This document shows positions 1-16,000 of a stretch of DNA of 64,000 nucleotides, piece by piece (position 1 is the stretch's first letter; each line of letters opens with the position of its first letter). The DNA is taken from NCBI RefSeq assembly GCF_037975245.1, contig NC_092574.1, forward strand, positions 12,797,213 to 12,861,212, read 5' to 3'. The DNA is from Apostichopus japonicus. Lineage: Eukaryota; Echinodermata; Holothuroidea; Aspidochirotida; Stichopodidae. The notes beneath the pieces were generated by a model that did no database searches, was not told the DNA's origin, and saw only the letters and a program-made list of their open reading frames with translations. A program made the translations under genes and the position numbers.

Positions 1-894
1 TGAAAATAAAATATTTCAAAAATATGTTCATGAATATGTATAAGTTCAAGGTTGGGAGACATGTAAATGTAGAGGTAAATATTTTAATCATAGGATATTG
101 ACAGCCTGGAATAAAGGAGGAGTTGCTTTTATACTTAATGTTGGGGTTATCTTTGTTTCAAATGCATATTATTAATATAATCAGAAGGTGCCATTTAATA
201 CCTTTGGAGTATGGTGGGTTTAACCTGACTATATATGCTGGCTACTTTTATTACTGTTCTTTGCATGTGTAACTGTATCGATACACATTATAATAACATT
301 GTACACACATTATAACATTGTTGTGCTTGCATGCCAAACTGGACAGTCAATCTCCAGTTTCACAGAAATTACAAATTATTGCTACACAAGGAAGAAAGAG
401 GACACATCACATTATATTTTAAGTATGTTTCTGTGTTACATGGTTAATAACGTTGAAGTGAGAGGATAGACAGCTTTATTTACAGAAATTTGGCATACCT
501 TAGATCACAACACTGTCTGAATAGAACAGTTTACTTAAACTATGAAACAATAAGGTACACACAACTTGACACAAGGTGTGTAGGGATGTGTTCCCGGACC
601 AAGCTGTACGCAGTGCAAGCTTATCAGGATGGGGAAGGGTCGAGGGGTAATATAATAAAAACCAATTATATAGGATTAAAATTCAGAGGAAGAGATATAG
701 AGTAGGCATAATAAGATACTAAATCATCAGATGGACTAACAAACAGAGCTCGAAGAAGAACGCAATATTTCAAAAGAGGGGAGGGGAAAGGGGGGGGCTG
801 GCACCATGTTCTACCCGAAGGACAGGTTTGTTAACATACACACATTTACAACTAAGAACCTTTATATGAACTACCACAGATGCTTTCTACTCAC
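1..894. other. TBC1D1/4 intron, left edge
   Basis: Continuation of the minus-strand gene toward its TBC-domain exons. It contains a short G-run near 790-800 but no exon with acceptable splice sites that I can read. Confidence 0.6.
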
Positions 895-1017
895 TTCCAT
901 TGGACTAGTTTCTGCATCTGTCTTAGATATCACTGGTGGTGGCGGTTGAGACAGTTGAGACTTAAAGCTCACCAGGGGTTTCCTTCTTTTTGACTCTGGA
1001 CTAGTTTTGCTTTTACT
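895..1017 (-). CDS. TBC1D1/4: TBC1D1/4 exon 8 (linker)
   Basis: 41 codons from acceptor gtgcatcaacag to donor gtgagt, phase 0. It is Ser/Pro-rich, with [15 protein letters not shown] and a PPPP run. No domain is visible. It follows exon 7 in phase and is the last exon of this gene that I can find before base 1. Confidence 0.75.
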
Positions 1018-4000
1018 CTGTTGATGCACAAGAGAAATGGGCACTTAAAGTCTCAATGTGTGTTTGCCAAATTTCAAGATTTGCAAAACACAAAATGAAA
1101 CATTCCATGAATTTGTCACACACATCATTTTCTGAATTGAAAGTAAAAGCAGTCAATTGGTTCCAAATACATACATCTCTTAAGTAGAATGACAGGTATC
1201 CACTTACAATTAAAAAATGAAAAAAAAGTCAAATCCAAGAGCAATATCATAAAGAATGAATGAAGACAAGAATAGTAATTTACCAAAACTTAACAATAGT
1301 GGCCAAACTTTGATAAAATAAATGTGCTTTTAATATTATGTTTACTATGTTACTGAGAAATATGGGCCATTCAAATATTAATAACTGTCAGCACTTCCCT
1401 TTTCAATGTGCTGTTTCATGGAATCAGGATACTTAGTTCTGAAAGTTGTTGCATTTTTAAAATAGAATTGAGGGCACATACTAAGTGTAAGGAGAAGTGA
1501 GGGCACATACTGAGTGTTAAGAGATTATAATATGTAGAGTCAATGAAGAGCATGAATAACAGCTTCCTTGTTTGAACTTACCCTGGATAGTAAATTTTCA
1601 AAGGAGCTTGCCAGAGATTTTTTAGCTTTTTTGAAAGCCCCCTCTGGTGCACTGGTCTCTATTTTTGTAGGAGGCTAGGGTAAAAACAATAATACACAAC
1701 CAATAGAGAATTTATCAAACACAAATGTAAACAGATGAAAACTTGCATTTGTCACAAAATATGAATTCATCCTAAAAATAAAAATGCTCAGGAGCCAGGT
1801 AAATGAGGAAAGTGGAAAATAAAGTAAAATGACTGTATTAATCATAAAATAATGCTAATATACCTCAGGTTATGATTACTTGCACAATATATGGACAGCC
1901 ACATACACAAAAAAATTAATGGATTCCTGGACTGAATGGAATTTGATAAACACAGGTTAGCAGTACACTGAGCAGTTTACAAGCTGGAACATCACACACA
2001 TACATACACACATCAACACCAGCATCACATACATTCATTTTGACTTTAGCAAGGAGTCATAAACATCAGATAATGTCTTCTAAAGTCTCCCTCACTTCCA
2101 AGACATGAATAAATGAGATTTAAGAACACAAGCTTGTAATGTTAGATTTTTGTTGCATTCATGATGTAATAACCAAAGACTGCACACAAATGAAGCTGCT
2201 ATGACATGCTATTGTAATGCAAAAGTAGAGACAATTCTCAACATTCCCTCTGAGTTGTAATCTGTAGTCAAAAGGAAGCTGTAATTATATATCCACACAC
2301 AAAATGAAAGAGGAATCAGATTTGCAAAGAACTATGAATGGCTTAATTTTCAGTAACAACTACATCAAAATTCATCAATTATAAGCATAAATTATTTCTC
2401 TCAAAGTAATTTGAGGGGTTTTTCTTTTTCCTTGTTTGAAACTTTGTTCTAACTCTACGTGAGGCATTAACTTTGATTTAAAACTAAAAGTACATTGATT
2501 GACATCAATTTACCTGAGTGTTTTGGACAGACTCGTTGACATTTTCAAAGGGTAATGGCTTTGCTTCATGAGAATGAATGGCCTGTTGTTGTTCATACAT
2601 GGATCTCAGGTATGTCATAATGAGCTCGTTCTGACACTGCTGGTCATCTGGTCTCTCCAGCTAGAAACAGAAATGGAGAGTGAGTCATGGGTAAGGTAAT
2701 TGCACGAATCCAACTAGTATACCACACAGTAAATTGTCCCTGAATTTAGACTGGAGCAGAGTATAGTATTGAATCCCTTGGTATTTGGTCTGATCACTTG
2801 ATGACCATACACATTTTTAGAAGAGATTATACTCGAATAAAGCTAGGCCTAGGTACATCTACTGTGAAATTGTGGTAGGCAGGATCTTTAATACTACTGT
2901 GTAAACATACAAGTGTTAATCTAGCAAAGTTACCTGTTCTCAAGGTAACTGATCTGTTTTCAAATGAATTTGGAATACACAAAAGTTGACAAACTGACAA
3001 TATACATTGTGCTCAAATATTTACTTAGTGGGGAATGTTCACTTCATGGCAAACATAACCAATATGTATCAAATTGAGCAAATTTGCTTTAAATGGGTAT
3101 TAAAGACAGGAGTGACAGACATGAGGACTTACTCTAAGGAAAGCAGCCAGAGAAGACTTCTGTTTCTCTTCTAAGGTCTCTACAACTTTCCTCATGACAT
3201 TGAGTGCTTTCTCTGGTGTCATATCTGAAGGAAAATACAAAATTAATGTCACCATGGATACGTTAAAATTCTCATCAACAAATCAGCTTTCTATTCAGTA
3301 ATACATTTCCACTGGAAACCAAACAGTTCAAATACCCTAATGTAAATCCATGGGAAAAACCTGGATATACTTTAAAAAAAAAAATTACAATGCAACATGG
3401 ACTTCCTGTAGAAATTAAGCATATAGGTAGATGGACAGCAAAGCATACGATAGTGTATACGACATACAGACACTGACCTTTCACCTCCAAGCAGAGTTTA
3501 TGATAAATGTGCATTGGGCAAGTTTCGCAGATGGCACTACATTTATTCTCTTGCAGGGCAGCAGAGAAAGCTTGACGAAGTGTTGCCATGACAGTGTCCA
3601 CCTGAAAGAGCAAATAATAGTAAACAGTGAGAGACAACTACTAAAAGTAGATTCTTAACAAAGAAATTAATTACTTATCACCTTACGATATTCTTACAAC
3701 ACTGTCTGTCTTTTGTTAACTCCATGACGCAACTCCAAAGCATGTTTAATTCTTCAAAGAAACTTGTTTTCCCTTAGAACGAGTGGTTAATAATTCAATC
3801 GTCCTTTGAAACAAAAATGGAAGCCATCAACGAGCACAATTGAGAAACAACATTGTAACATTTAAAACACAGATGAGAATCCTCACAGAAAAATTAAACC
3901 AATAGAGAATGATTACCATTGTGTTTTAGCTGAACTCTTGTAACAGCTGAGAGGGAGAGCTTGCTATAAAAAACGTAATGTATGGTCACAAGAACTGTTC

Positions 4001-7000
4001 CTTAGAGGTACGTATTTCTTCCAATTCTGTCGTGTTGTGAGTTTATGATATCCCACAAGTACACTTGTACCATGTGGAATATAGATGTGGGTATCAAAAT
4101 GAATTATTTGTAACCGGATACATATGATACCTGCAACTATAATCTTGTATTGTATTATAAACACTGTCTTTGTTATTTGTGATTATAACACACTCAAGTT
4201 TCAGTTCACGTTGTCATTCAGTTATAAAGGTACCTTTTTCCTCAAAGTCTAATAAGAATTTGTCATACATGATCCACAAGATAGGGCCAGGATCCTACCC
4301 AATAGGGAGATCTCAATTGCGGGGTCTGATCCTGAGTATGATAGGGCCCACACTGCGATCTTGAGGGCCCTAGCAGGTCAGATCCTCAGGGCTTAAATTC
4401 TGTGCGACTTTATCAAATGTCTAATATTTCTCACAAATAAAAGTAGGCTACAATTCTAGAACATTTTTTCCTTGACATGTATGTCTTTTATCAAAAGAAT
4501 GCTACTTTAAGGGAGCAATTTGTGGTTTCATATGATTAAAAAGCTGAACTACTTAAAGACAATATATTACTGTCAATATAAAAAATTAAATTAATTGACA
4601 CAATTTTCAAAGGTTGCTTCATTATTTGAAATATTGAATTGAAATTTGGCTAGTCAGGTACTGTTTTAGTATCCAAAAATAAAAAGAAGCAACCCAACTT
4701 TTAAGTTTCATTGTTTGAGTGCAGTATGGGTGATAGAAGGAAAACTTTAATAGGTGGCACACAAATTTCCATCTCCCCAGCAACCCCACCCCCCACCCCT
4801 CCCAGTCTACCACAAATTGTACAGTGACGAATAAGTGTTTAACTTGTAACCTGAGCAAAATTTAACACATGCAATGATTTTTTCAACAGGCTCAAAATGT
4901 TTTGCAATATGTTTTCCACACAACTGATTTGACCACATGGTTTTCAGTCACCACCATTTTCCAAAACACATAAAAACCACCTACTGTTGCTTCATCCTGC
5001 ACTTTGAAGACATAGCACTTGAAGATTGTTGAGTTGATGTCAGCTTCTCGACAGATGAATCCGAAATACTCTGGATTCTTGATACCCTGTAGAAGAAAGC
5101 AACATCATATTCAAGGAAAGAGCTAACACGGTACATAATGTTTAATTTTACGCAGTGCTTGCTGGACTTCCACACTGATAGAAACTCACAACAAACTACA
5201 TGTAAATAATTGACCTGAAAAACATTAATTACTACTCCACAGGGATGATTAATAAATCCACAGAACAGTACAGCAACATACCACTCCAGACTTGCAAGAA
5301 ATTCATTCTCACTTAAATTGGCTGATTAGATTAGATACATACAGGTATAATCAAAATTACAGACTTTTGTTTGGCCTTCAGAAAATATTGCATCTTGTAC
5401 ATAATGGTACAATCAGATGCTAATTGGCCTGACTCACTTATCATCCATAACAACTTTTAGCCAATTACCTGTATGCAAATTGCCTTGTTCTATTAATTAC
5501 ATCGTTTATGAAATGTAACAGGCCAATGCTATTACGTGTTAATATCAGTTTTGATATTTATACAGACGGCCTTGAGGTATTTAGCATGTAAAAGATCTAA
5601 TGCAACCATTTAAATTATTTATTTATTTATGTTAGTAGACCAATAGGATTTCAATATCAACACTTGCCCATTGTACAGACAGTTTTAGGTTGTACCCTTT
5701 CAATGGAACTTACCTGTGAACAAAACGAAATCTCTGTGAACTTCTTCGTCAAAGCAAATGACTTTTTGTCAGTACTGATTAAGGTCAGAGCTGACTTTCC
5801 AATTTGAAATACCATTGTTCTATTATGACTCGTTTCTCTTGATGTGACCAACTTGAGAAACGTGTCTTGTCTCCTCAGCGTTGGTCTTGTAGACCGGGGT
5901 CCGTCGCTGTTAACGCTAGTCCTTGAATTCACACTGGCACCTGACCCTGCTCTTTCCCTCTCTTGGGGTAATAGTTCCCAATCTTTGTCACTGTCAGAGG
6001 TCAGAACAGAGTTGACCGAGCCCGAATTGGAGCTTGGGGAACCGCTCGTATCGAGTCCGTCCAAAGAATGAAACTGCGTCGTCTGACATTCCTTGGAATC
6101 GGAAGATAAACGATCCAATTGATCTTCACAGGAGTAATGCTTCTTGGCAGACTCCAAAGATTTCTTTTGCACTTCTTGTTCATGAGCTTTAAACTTTTCG
6201 ATGGCATCGTCTATAAGTGAAGGCGGAGCGCTCTTGTGGCTGACGGTCACTCGACCACAATACAAAACCTCAAACATCGTGCAGTTGTTATCTTTCAAGT
6301 CTTCCAAAGCTGCACGTCCAACCTGGTGTGCACTGTGGTACCGGCCTGAGTCTAACTGCAGAGCATTCCTGGTGGCGTTCTTGATGGTATCCTGTATTCT
6401 ACCAATCTGAAAAGATAACAAAAGAACACATCTTCTTATTATTTCCAGGAAAGCCTCAGAAAATTGGTTTGTATAAAGCGCTGCCGATGAAGAGTTAGCA
6501 AGAACCAGAAATGAACATAAGTTAACAATCAGGGGACTTTACTCTTCTCACATTCCCATTGAAACTTATTGCTTCTAGTCCTGAACAGCAATTCATAGGA
6601 GTGTACATACAGTAACTGACTATCGTTAATATTTTGGTAACGTGTCCAATCTGTTTCTTGGATACAGCCGTATACAGTCGCATGCATCGTACAAGTATCG
6701 ACAACACTGGTTACTTTACATGTGTGTACTCACCATAATAAAATGTCAAAAGCTTCAACAGAACCCATGTACACGACTTGGGCTTCTCTTTTGTCTTTAC
6801 GTTCTCACTTTGAAAGCGATATGTTAATGATCACAAAGACTTCCTCTCTAGATAACTATCAAATCAATCTTTGATTTAATGAAACATAAGACGACACTTC
6901 CCGTAAATGTTAGGATTACATGGGATAAGTGGATCATTCCAGCGAACAATATCTACACAAAGTTACACATCCCCTGTTGAGATCAAGCTGCTGTAACAAC

Positions 7001-10000
7001 CGTTCTCACACTGTACTCTGCTTCCTAAGGGCAATGGTGAGGTGAGACCGTGAGACAAAATTCATATTCCCCCAAAAAATAAGTTTATGTACAGACCTAC
7101 TGTATACCCATAGCATGTGATTTGGCTAGTCTGTATGGCACAGCTGATACACCTACTGTATGACCAGAATCAGAGGTTTGTGGTTGCACTCTGTCCCACC
7201 ATGTGGGACCATGGCACCCTGAGGTGTGGACAATTGGTTGCAGTTGTGACCATCGTAATTTTCTCTAAAAGCAGGTTTCTGCATTTGGTCGAAATTTAAA
7301 TCAAACTGAATGAAAAATTGGTGTAAAATGGGGCCTTAAATCTCTGAAGGTAAACCAATCATCATAACATGCCTCATAGCTCAGTTTACCATAACACACA
7401 AAATTAAGCATGTTTTAATTACCAGAAGTTGCTGATAAGAGTTAATATAAAAGCTGACAAGTATTCATCCAAAACTAACTGGTTTGGAGGATTTAAATCT
7501 ACTGTCATACAAGTACAGTATATGTATTTCACTGCACAGCTTGAAGAAAATTACCCAACTTTAGACAGATACTGTAGGGCTCATACCCCAAAATCCTGGA
7601 AGTTGGTCAGTGCTATAATGTTCGCAACTGTTTGCAAACAATTTTGCCAAATTTTGCATGTTAGTCACAGTAGGTCTGCATGTGTAGAACTGTAGATTAG
7701 CAATAGCTTGCATATATTTGGTTTCAATTATATGTACCTCCCAACCCCCCTCTCCCACCCTCCTCCCACCCTCCTCACATGCTAATGTGGGCAGTTTGGA
7801 ACAGCTGAGATAGACAAGAGGCTTCATATTTGCACTGGGCTGATATTCTGAATTTCTGATCCAGGTAATGTTTGTTCATGCATCTCTGGCTGCTTCTTTA
7901 TCTACCTAACAACAGTTCTATGTGGTTACCAATGATTTTGCTTGAACTCCATAATTACTGTGTTACAAACCGAACTAAGTTCAGTAGTTACAGATAATTC
8001 TGTGTCCCACAAGTGTTAATGTAAATGTTCAATTCCTTAAGTTGCAACCCCTTTGAAGTTTTAAATGGCACTTTCTTTTTTTGTCAGGATGCAATTTTGG
8101 TGGACTATAGAAGCAGATTATGTTTGATACAGTAAGAAGGAATAATTAGTATTCAAATTTTGTTTACATAGTAGTTTAGAAGTCTCTGACTTTCTGCTAT
8201 GGTTCCTGTGTAAAACACTGCTATATATGTACAACTTTGCACTTGCATCTAACAACTTGAACATTTTGTATAGCATTTTTTGCAATGCTGGATAAATTAT
8301 TCCCTGGATAGTGGTTACCATAACTTTCCTTTGTACAGCATCAAACCATCAGACTGTGGCCAAATCAATTCAAGAGGGTAGCTTTAAGAGACATGTTCCA
8401 GGTTTTAACTGTCGATCCGCAACAAACACAGAATTGACAACGCACTGACGTAGTGCTTCTACTGTACAAGGTACTAAAGAGTTGTGCTTATTTCTCAATA
8501 ATCTGACAAATTTATTATTCTTACCTCAGTTTGCCTCCCATAACCATATTCGTGCATCCTGCGGTCATTGATCGCAAATGGAGATAAACCTGAACTACTG
8601 TAAATCTGTCACAGTGTAGATTTGATGATGACAACCTTGCCTATATAGATACTATTCGAACACTGGGTTAGAACAACAGGAAACTGCTAATGGACTGATT
8701 ACAATGTCCCATGGCTCTGAGTAACATAATGTAGTAAAGTTTAAAAAAACACATTGAAGCTATTTTTTTGCAATGGTTTTCACATGCTATCTCAAACTAA
8801 CATTACCATAACAATGTTGCTCATTAGCTTAGCTAGAAGAAATTTTTATTAATATAATGATTTATAAGTCACAAATTCAGATTTATCTTTTTTTTTATAT
8901 CCAATTTAAACTTCTCAATTTGTGGTTTATACTTCCAGAAGGTGTCTGGTTTACACGCTATATTCCCAATCGAATTGAACCATTAACCTGCTCATTACTA
9001 ATGTTCACATTCGGTGATAAAATCTGAAAGAATGTCTTAAACTGAGCTATTATTGGAATCTTATTATAAACAACACCCATCAGGTTTGGCAAAGTTGACA
9101 AAACAACTCAAATATTAACTCAATAACAATGTCAGTTACTAAGGCTAATCAAAAACACCTTGGAATTGTACAGGGTTCTCTCATTTATGGTTCACTTAAC
9201 AAATTCAAATGAAATATCGCAAAAATTTCTGGTTGGGATATTTATGAGTGATGAGCTGACCTGTCTCCCCACAACCTTAGCACCCTCGTTCTATCCATGC
9301 CTTGAACGTCATGGTAACCTTTAACCCCTCTGGTCAATGCCCTTCTTATTCTACCATCCAAAGTGCCTGTATCACATTTTTTTAGCGGATTTAACAAAAT
9401 TTAGGCAAATTTTCTACTTTTTTTTTAAAATGTTATGATTGTGAGACTATAAAACGTTTATGAAGAAAAAGACTAAACTTTGAGATGGAAAACAAAACAA
9501 AAATTATTAAACCCACATTGATATCACATACATATTGTACAACTTATCAGGTGTACTGACTGACTTTTAGATTAAAAGGGGTAAGGAGTGTAATGTTTAG
9601 TTCCTATTTTACAGTCTGTCTCAGACCTTAAAGTTATCAAAATCGTTGCATTTTAGAACAAATAAACAACGACAAAGAAATAATATGGAATAACATATGG
9701 CCTATGAAGTTGCAAACTTCTTTCTTGAATTGTAAGTTAGGAATCCTACTCAAATTTAAAGTTGTAAGTCCTGTTGACGTACATAGAAAGCTAAACGTCT
9801 TGCTGTGAATTTATCTCCTTTCATTTTTAAGTTTGTTGTAAAACCATTTCCCTTCAAGTCTTTAGTTGTGTGTCACATTCTTAATTAATCATGATTGAAA
9901 CCATCATCACACTGTGTAATGGGAAGCAATTGCCTTCCTAACATGTCATATATATATGTCTTCACATGATTGGTGTTTCCTCCCCACCATCCCAAAAATA

Positions 10001-13000
10001 TGATCAAGTAACAACTTAGCAACATCAGCTAAGGATAAAGACAACTTCTGCGCGAGAAGGTTAGGCAGTACAGCATATTAACAACATACTTTGTACTCCT
10101 AGTATGTGCACAGGTAATGTCATGCTGTATATATATACAGGAACATAAGCTGTTTTAAGCAAGAACAGACCATGGGTCACCACCATACAAAGTCTGGTTG
10201 TCACAAGGTCTACAGTTTGGATCATGGGACCGTGTCTATTTATTACCTTCTTCTGTTATCATCTGACAGTGTTTGACAATACAGAGGCTGATTCTCTATC
10301 ACTGTTTATCTTTGAGCAGATTTAGATTGCATAGACTTAGTACTGCATGGATCAACAGCTCAGACTAAAGCAACCTCCTGGTTTATTAGTAAACAAGGAA
10401 CCTGGCTCTAATGTTAAACCCAAGCACTGACCTTCAGAAAGTTTGCATTGTAGCTGATTTACATTGAATACACAGTGTGGAGGACATTCAGTATAGCACA
10501 GTAGTATACAAATTAACTTAGACAATTAGAAACAGTACAATGTTTACAAACTACACACATCTACTTAGGCACATATGCCTTATGATCAAGATACAACTCT
10601 CTCAAGTCATGAATATGCAGATATTTTAAATTGCCTTTACTCCCTGCTTCACCGTAGAAACATAGATGATTCAATGCTCCACGTTGCTCTTAAATGTAGC
10701 ATCCATAGCAAATAGATGTCAGTTCCTACTTGATAATATGTATGGCATACCGCATACACTATCAAATATCTGCATCAATTAGTTAAAAATGGCCTCCCAC
10801 GTTTGTTGAGTTCTTCATGACCCATCAGTTCCCATTAAGCCCGCCATTGGAAGTATTACTTCCCATTTAGTAGTTCCCACTTGGCTCAATGAGTGTCATT
10901 TCAGCTTAAACATATCACAATAGGCACCAATGAATACAATAAGTTTAACTTCAGTACTAGCTGTCACTAATGCAGTAAGATGTATCAATAATCCCTAACT
11001 TCAGGGCATTCTAATACACATCAATTCTTATGGGTTTCCATTTACCAAAACTTCAAATTGTCATATATATCTATATGACTACTTGAGTACCCGCTACAAA
11101 TCACCTGCTTGAACATGATGTATAATTGGATTCCATACCTCATTATGCTATAAAGCATTCAATGATACATTTGTCAACTAATAACATAGAGACTTAGTAT
11201 CTGTTGATACAATAGCATCCAAATATCACTAAATATCCATATATTTATGTGCAATCATTACTTGCCAAACACTTGTAAATCACTATGTATTAGTGAACTG
11301 TTTTGCTATACCTATATAGTAAGACTAGGTGGTGGTTCTTCTATTGCAAAACAATAAATAAAATAATTTTCACAAAGTAGAAATTTTCCATTTATTACCT
11401 ATTTTGTACAATTATGTGAGCAAAGTGTGGATATATTATGTACTACACCTTAATCACACTTTGAAGATATATAGTCTTAGTCTCAGTCTTTGGGTTTTAT
11501 TGTTAATTAAAAGATCACAGTTCTTCATTTTGATCTTTTAAGGATGAAGCTAATTCCTAACAGCTTCAGATGAAACTTGCAGTATACTGTAGAAAGGGAT
11601 ACTACTATACCATGTGAGATAACATGATGGGTTAAACAGTAGCAGACATTGGTCAATAAAATACCTCAAAACATGCTTAAAAATGGGAAGTTAGGACCAA
11701 TAATGGTAAACGCTAGTGAACCCCTGAGCATGGAAATTAAATTTCCAAGAAATGAGCTCAACCACAGAGCAATCCCCTACAAGTGTGGTTACCTCTTTAA
11801 AGAGGATGGAATAACAAATTGTGTCTAGACATATAGATATGCTCCAATAAGTCAGAAACTACCCAGGCTGCTACAAAACAGTGGTCAATATTTTTCAGAT
11901 TAAATAAAAAGGTAGGGGGTAACTAAGGGAAAGGGAAGTTAAAGGGGAAATTAAGTATTAAGGTGTCTTGTATTACACAATTTCTTTGTTGTCTCAAAGC
12001 CAGTTTTTTTAAGCACTTGGAATTTACATTAGGTTATGAGAATTACTGTCCGTGTACTGTACTAACTGTTCATTGTGTTACACAATGTTTGTGTCTGAAA
12101 GCCAGTTTTTTTAAGCACTTGGATTTTTTTTTTACATTAAGTTATGAAAATTACAGTCCATGTACTAACTACTCAATGGAAGAGCAAAGAAGTTTGAGGG
12201 AAGCATTCAAACAAATCTTACATTTGTACACACTGTGCAGTATAAACTGTAGGAATATCATAGCAATACACAATACTGATGTATCATACATCATAGATCT
12301 ATGCCATACTAAGGAGCAGTAATCAATATAGACTAAGCAAAATAGTCTCGCACAGTGGCTCTGATCCACTGCTCGTTCTCCCTGAGGTTTAACAAGGTTT
12401 ATCCTCCAACATGGCCATATATGTTTATAATAAATAGTATCAAGCTCTGATAAATGCAGGTCCACATTTATCTTCTCAGCCTTCCTTCAACATGTATACT
12501 GTATAGTGACAGTATGAATTTATTTACCAAAGAATATTTAAAGTGTCATTCTGAATTTCTGATACATTGACTTAACATTTTCCTTAAAAGAAACAATCAG
12601 TTTCAATTTTTTTTTCCAACAGTGTTTATACTTCTAATGTTATAATAGATAATAGTACTGTTCATTGTGCATTGTTAACTGTATTATGAATCACTGGTCA
12701 AACAGCTTTGTTATTTTGTGAACCCTAGGAATACCCCTCCTTTCCAAGTATTACAATTAATCACAGCAATACAGTGAAAGTCATCAAACTGGGCACTGTA
12801 TGGTTGTGGTTTTTTATTTCATATTTGCTTAATCGGGTTTGAGTCACTGTAATGATCAAATTGAATGTCCCAGTTCATTTACTATATGAGTCACACCTGT
12901 AGTACAGACAACATGTGAATGTAATGGGATTCTTCTTTTTTCCAATGTTGATATATAAGTAAGTCTATTTGGAATTTAATAATCAGGTCTATTATCTATG

Positions 13001-16000
13001 CCTATTATTTGACATCCTAAATTGCTACCAATATAGCTATGTCAGGAAGTTTTGGTACAAAGTTTTGAATCCTACCTTGATGCTGTTTACCACAGTTACC
13101 AATGCTCTAGACACGGTTGAGCAAGAATGTATAATATGTTGGGAGGTGACAGGTAAGAGAGGTGTGACGTAAATATAACCTCATTCTAAACAAGATCACT
13201 CAGGTCTATTATGGAAACCTTTGTTTGATTCTCAATTATACATACTTTGAACTATTGTAAGTATTTAAAAATGTTTACGTGTGCATTGAAATTAGGCGTT
13301 TACTTATTTCCCTGGGCGTACCTACATTGGACAGAATTTCCTTCAATGGTAAACCTTAGAATCATGTAGAGGTAAGTCCCCGATCAGTCCCCAACCAGGG
13401 AATCATTTATCAGTCCCCTATCAGTCCCCAACCAGGGAATCATTTATCAGTCCCTTATCAGTCCCCAACCAGGGAAATGTTTATCAGTCCCCTATCAGTC
13501 CCCAACCAGGGAATCATTTATCAGTCCCCTATCAGTCCCCAACCAGGGAATGATTTATCAGTCCCCTATCAGTCCCCAACCAGGGAATCATTTATCAGTC
13601 CCCTATCAGTCCCCAACCAGGGAATCATTTATCAGTCCCCTATCAGTCCCCAACCAGGGAATCATTTATTAGTCCCCTATCAGTCCCCAACCAGGGAATC
13701 ATTTATCAGTCCCCTATCAGTCCCCAACCAGGGAATGATTTATCAGTCCCCTATCAGTCCCCAACCAGGGAATCATTTATCAGTCCCCTATCAGTCCCCA
13801 ACCAAGGAATCATTATCAGTCCCCAACCAGGGAATGATTTATCAGTCCCCTATCAGTCCCCAACCAAGGAATCACTATCAGTCCCCAACCAGGGAATGAT
13901 TTATCAGTCCCCTATCAGTCCCCAACAGGGAATCATTTATCTGCTTTAGTATCACAAAATGCTATGCAAAGTTCTCAAATTGCGATACAAGTACATAAGA
14001 TGCATCTAGCAGTGTTTGTAGACAGGAACTATAGTATATTATAAGAGGGAAAGGTCAGAACCTTCAAATTTGCTACACAAAATTTGAACATTTTATTATT
14101 TCCTGCCAAGTGCCAACCAATGAGCTCTTACAATATTCTCAATCTCCTCAACCAATTCATTTTATTTTTTCCCATGCAGTGAGAAATCACATGTATAGAA
14201 AGTTTAATGGTACTTCAGGGTTGAGACTGGTATGGCAGCAAGGCCCAAATATTATTATTACGCTCAATACTTTGTACTATAAAGCAATGATTTTTCTGAT
14301 TATATACACATCCTTAACATCACCATGTTGTTCCTATTGTAATCTGTCCACAGACATCCTACTAGTCTGTGTATCTTGTCCAATCTAAACAAATCTCATT
14401 TCATAAAACCACAATCCTGTTTGTTCACAATGGATGACTACCAACTCAGAACAATAACATTTCATGAACAAAGGAAAGAGAGAGGTTACTCCTCTTAATT
14501 GCCAGTTGAGTCACCTTTCACTTTGTATAAACTGTATCTAGTCAGAATTGACACCGTTCTTAGCCTCCAATCCTCAATGTTTATCCAATGATGTCTATAC
14601 CATGACGTCTATGTACAAATCCAATGAGGTCTGTACATAAGGTGAACTGAAGTACATTGAAAAATGTGTAAACAACAAAGAAAGGTGAAAGACCTTGATC
14701 ATCAACTAAATTTTAACCAGCTATTGATCTGGCAATGACTAATGAAATGTTAAACAATCAATAGGACAATCATTCACAATGGTGGTAGCTAATCAAAAAT
14801 TCAAAACCAATTTCAATGGAGAAACCCATTCAAGGTTATGGATATGTAGCAATCCGGTAAACAGTGGAAACTAATTATCATACTACGCTTAATTGCTCAT
14901 TAATCCACATGTTTACTATTATCCTTATGAACCAAAATGCTTTCATGACCAACTTTCTGAGAATGTGACCAGTCAGCATGTCTGTAAAAGGTGCTATTGG
15001 ACAAACATCAACACAACAACCTACTGTAGTACGTATCGTCCCTTCCCAGTGACAGGTCGATTCCGGTCTCATTATCCCACAATGCTTAATATTTATTTAA
15101 AGAACTTTCAAACACCACCTATTAATTTGATACGCATAGAATCTTTTAATTCATATCAAAAATTTAAAAAAAAAATTATCCTAGAAATTAAGACATCACC
15201 TTTACAAAGTTGTTGACAAATCTGCCAACATTGTTTATGGGTTCTATAAATTGCAAGAAATATTAAAGGATGACATGAAGCAGAATGGTAGTCTTGATAT
15301 GTTAAAGTCCAAGAATGAAGAATATTTGAGAGATGGTAAGATATCTATAGCTGTTCTATTTTTCAACATATTCTCAACTTTAAAATATGTTTTATCTCTG
15401 GAAAGCTCCTTTTAGGCTAAACTGATGATGATGCCTGCAGCTCCTCATTGTAGGCCTTAATGTTAATGTCAATCCATTGTTTTCTAAATTCTAACAACTC
15501 AACCAAAATATGCTCTGTTTTTACTTCATATGAATAACAGAACACCATTGAATGACATTCAATGTCCATTTAAATCTGTTTTCCCATTGAACTTTGTATT
15601 GCATCTGAGGAACTGACATTACTGACCTACCTGTAATGGTATATATATGTTAGACTACCTAGTCCAGCCAATTTTATTAATGGGTCTCAGAAAATTGGAA
15701 GAGTCATTTCTCGAAAAATAAATGTGGTATTGAAATACAACCTGGTATTAAAGCAATGTTTTTGAACGGTCTACAACATATCATAATGTATGTTGTGCCA
15801 AGAGCCATCCTTTAAAATGCAAGATAGGTCTAATCGTAGAGCAAAATTCACACATACGACACATAAGCTATTTTAGGCTTTGTTTGTAGCATGACTTGCT
15901 GCTTCTCAAGGTCAATGACTCTGCTGCTGTTTGTCAACTTCAATCCAGCCTACTGAACAGGTAAATCACTGTTTCATAGAATAAAGATAACAATATTGTT

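Noticed and set aside
13477-13899. 140-residue open frame rich in SPxxPNQG-like words
   Set aside because: It is the 37-bp minisatellite read through three phases; the period explains the protein pattern completely.
13372-13940. CRISPR-like regular spacing
   Set aside because: Units are contiguous and identical, with no unique spacers, and the DNA is clearly eukaryotic.
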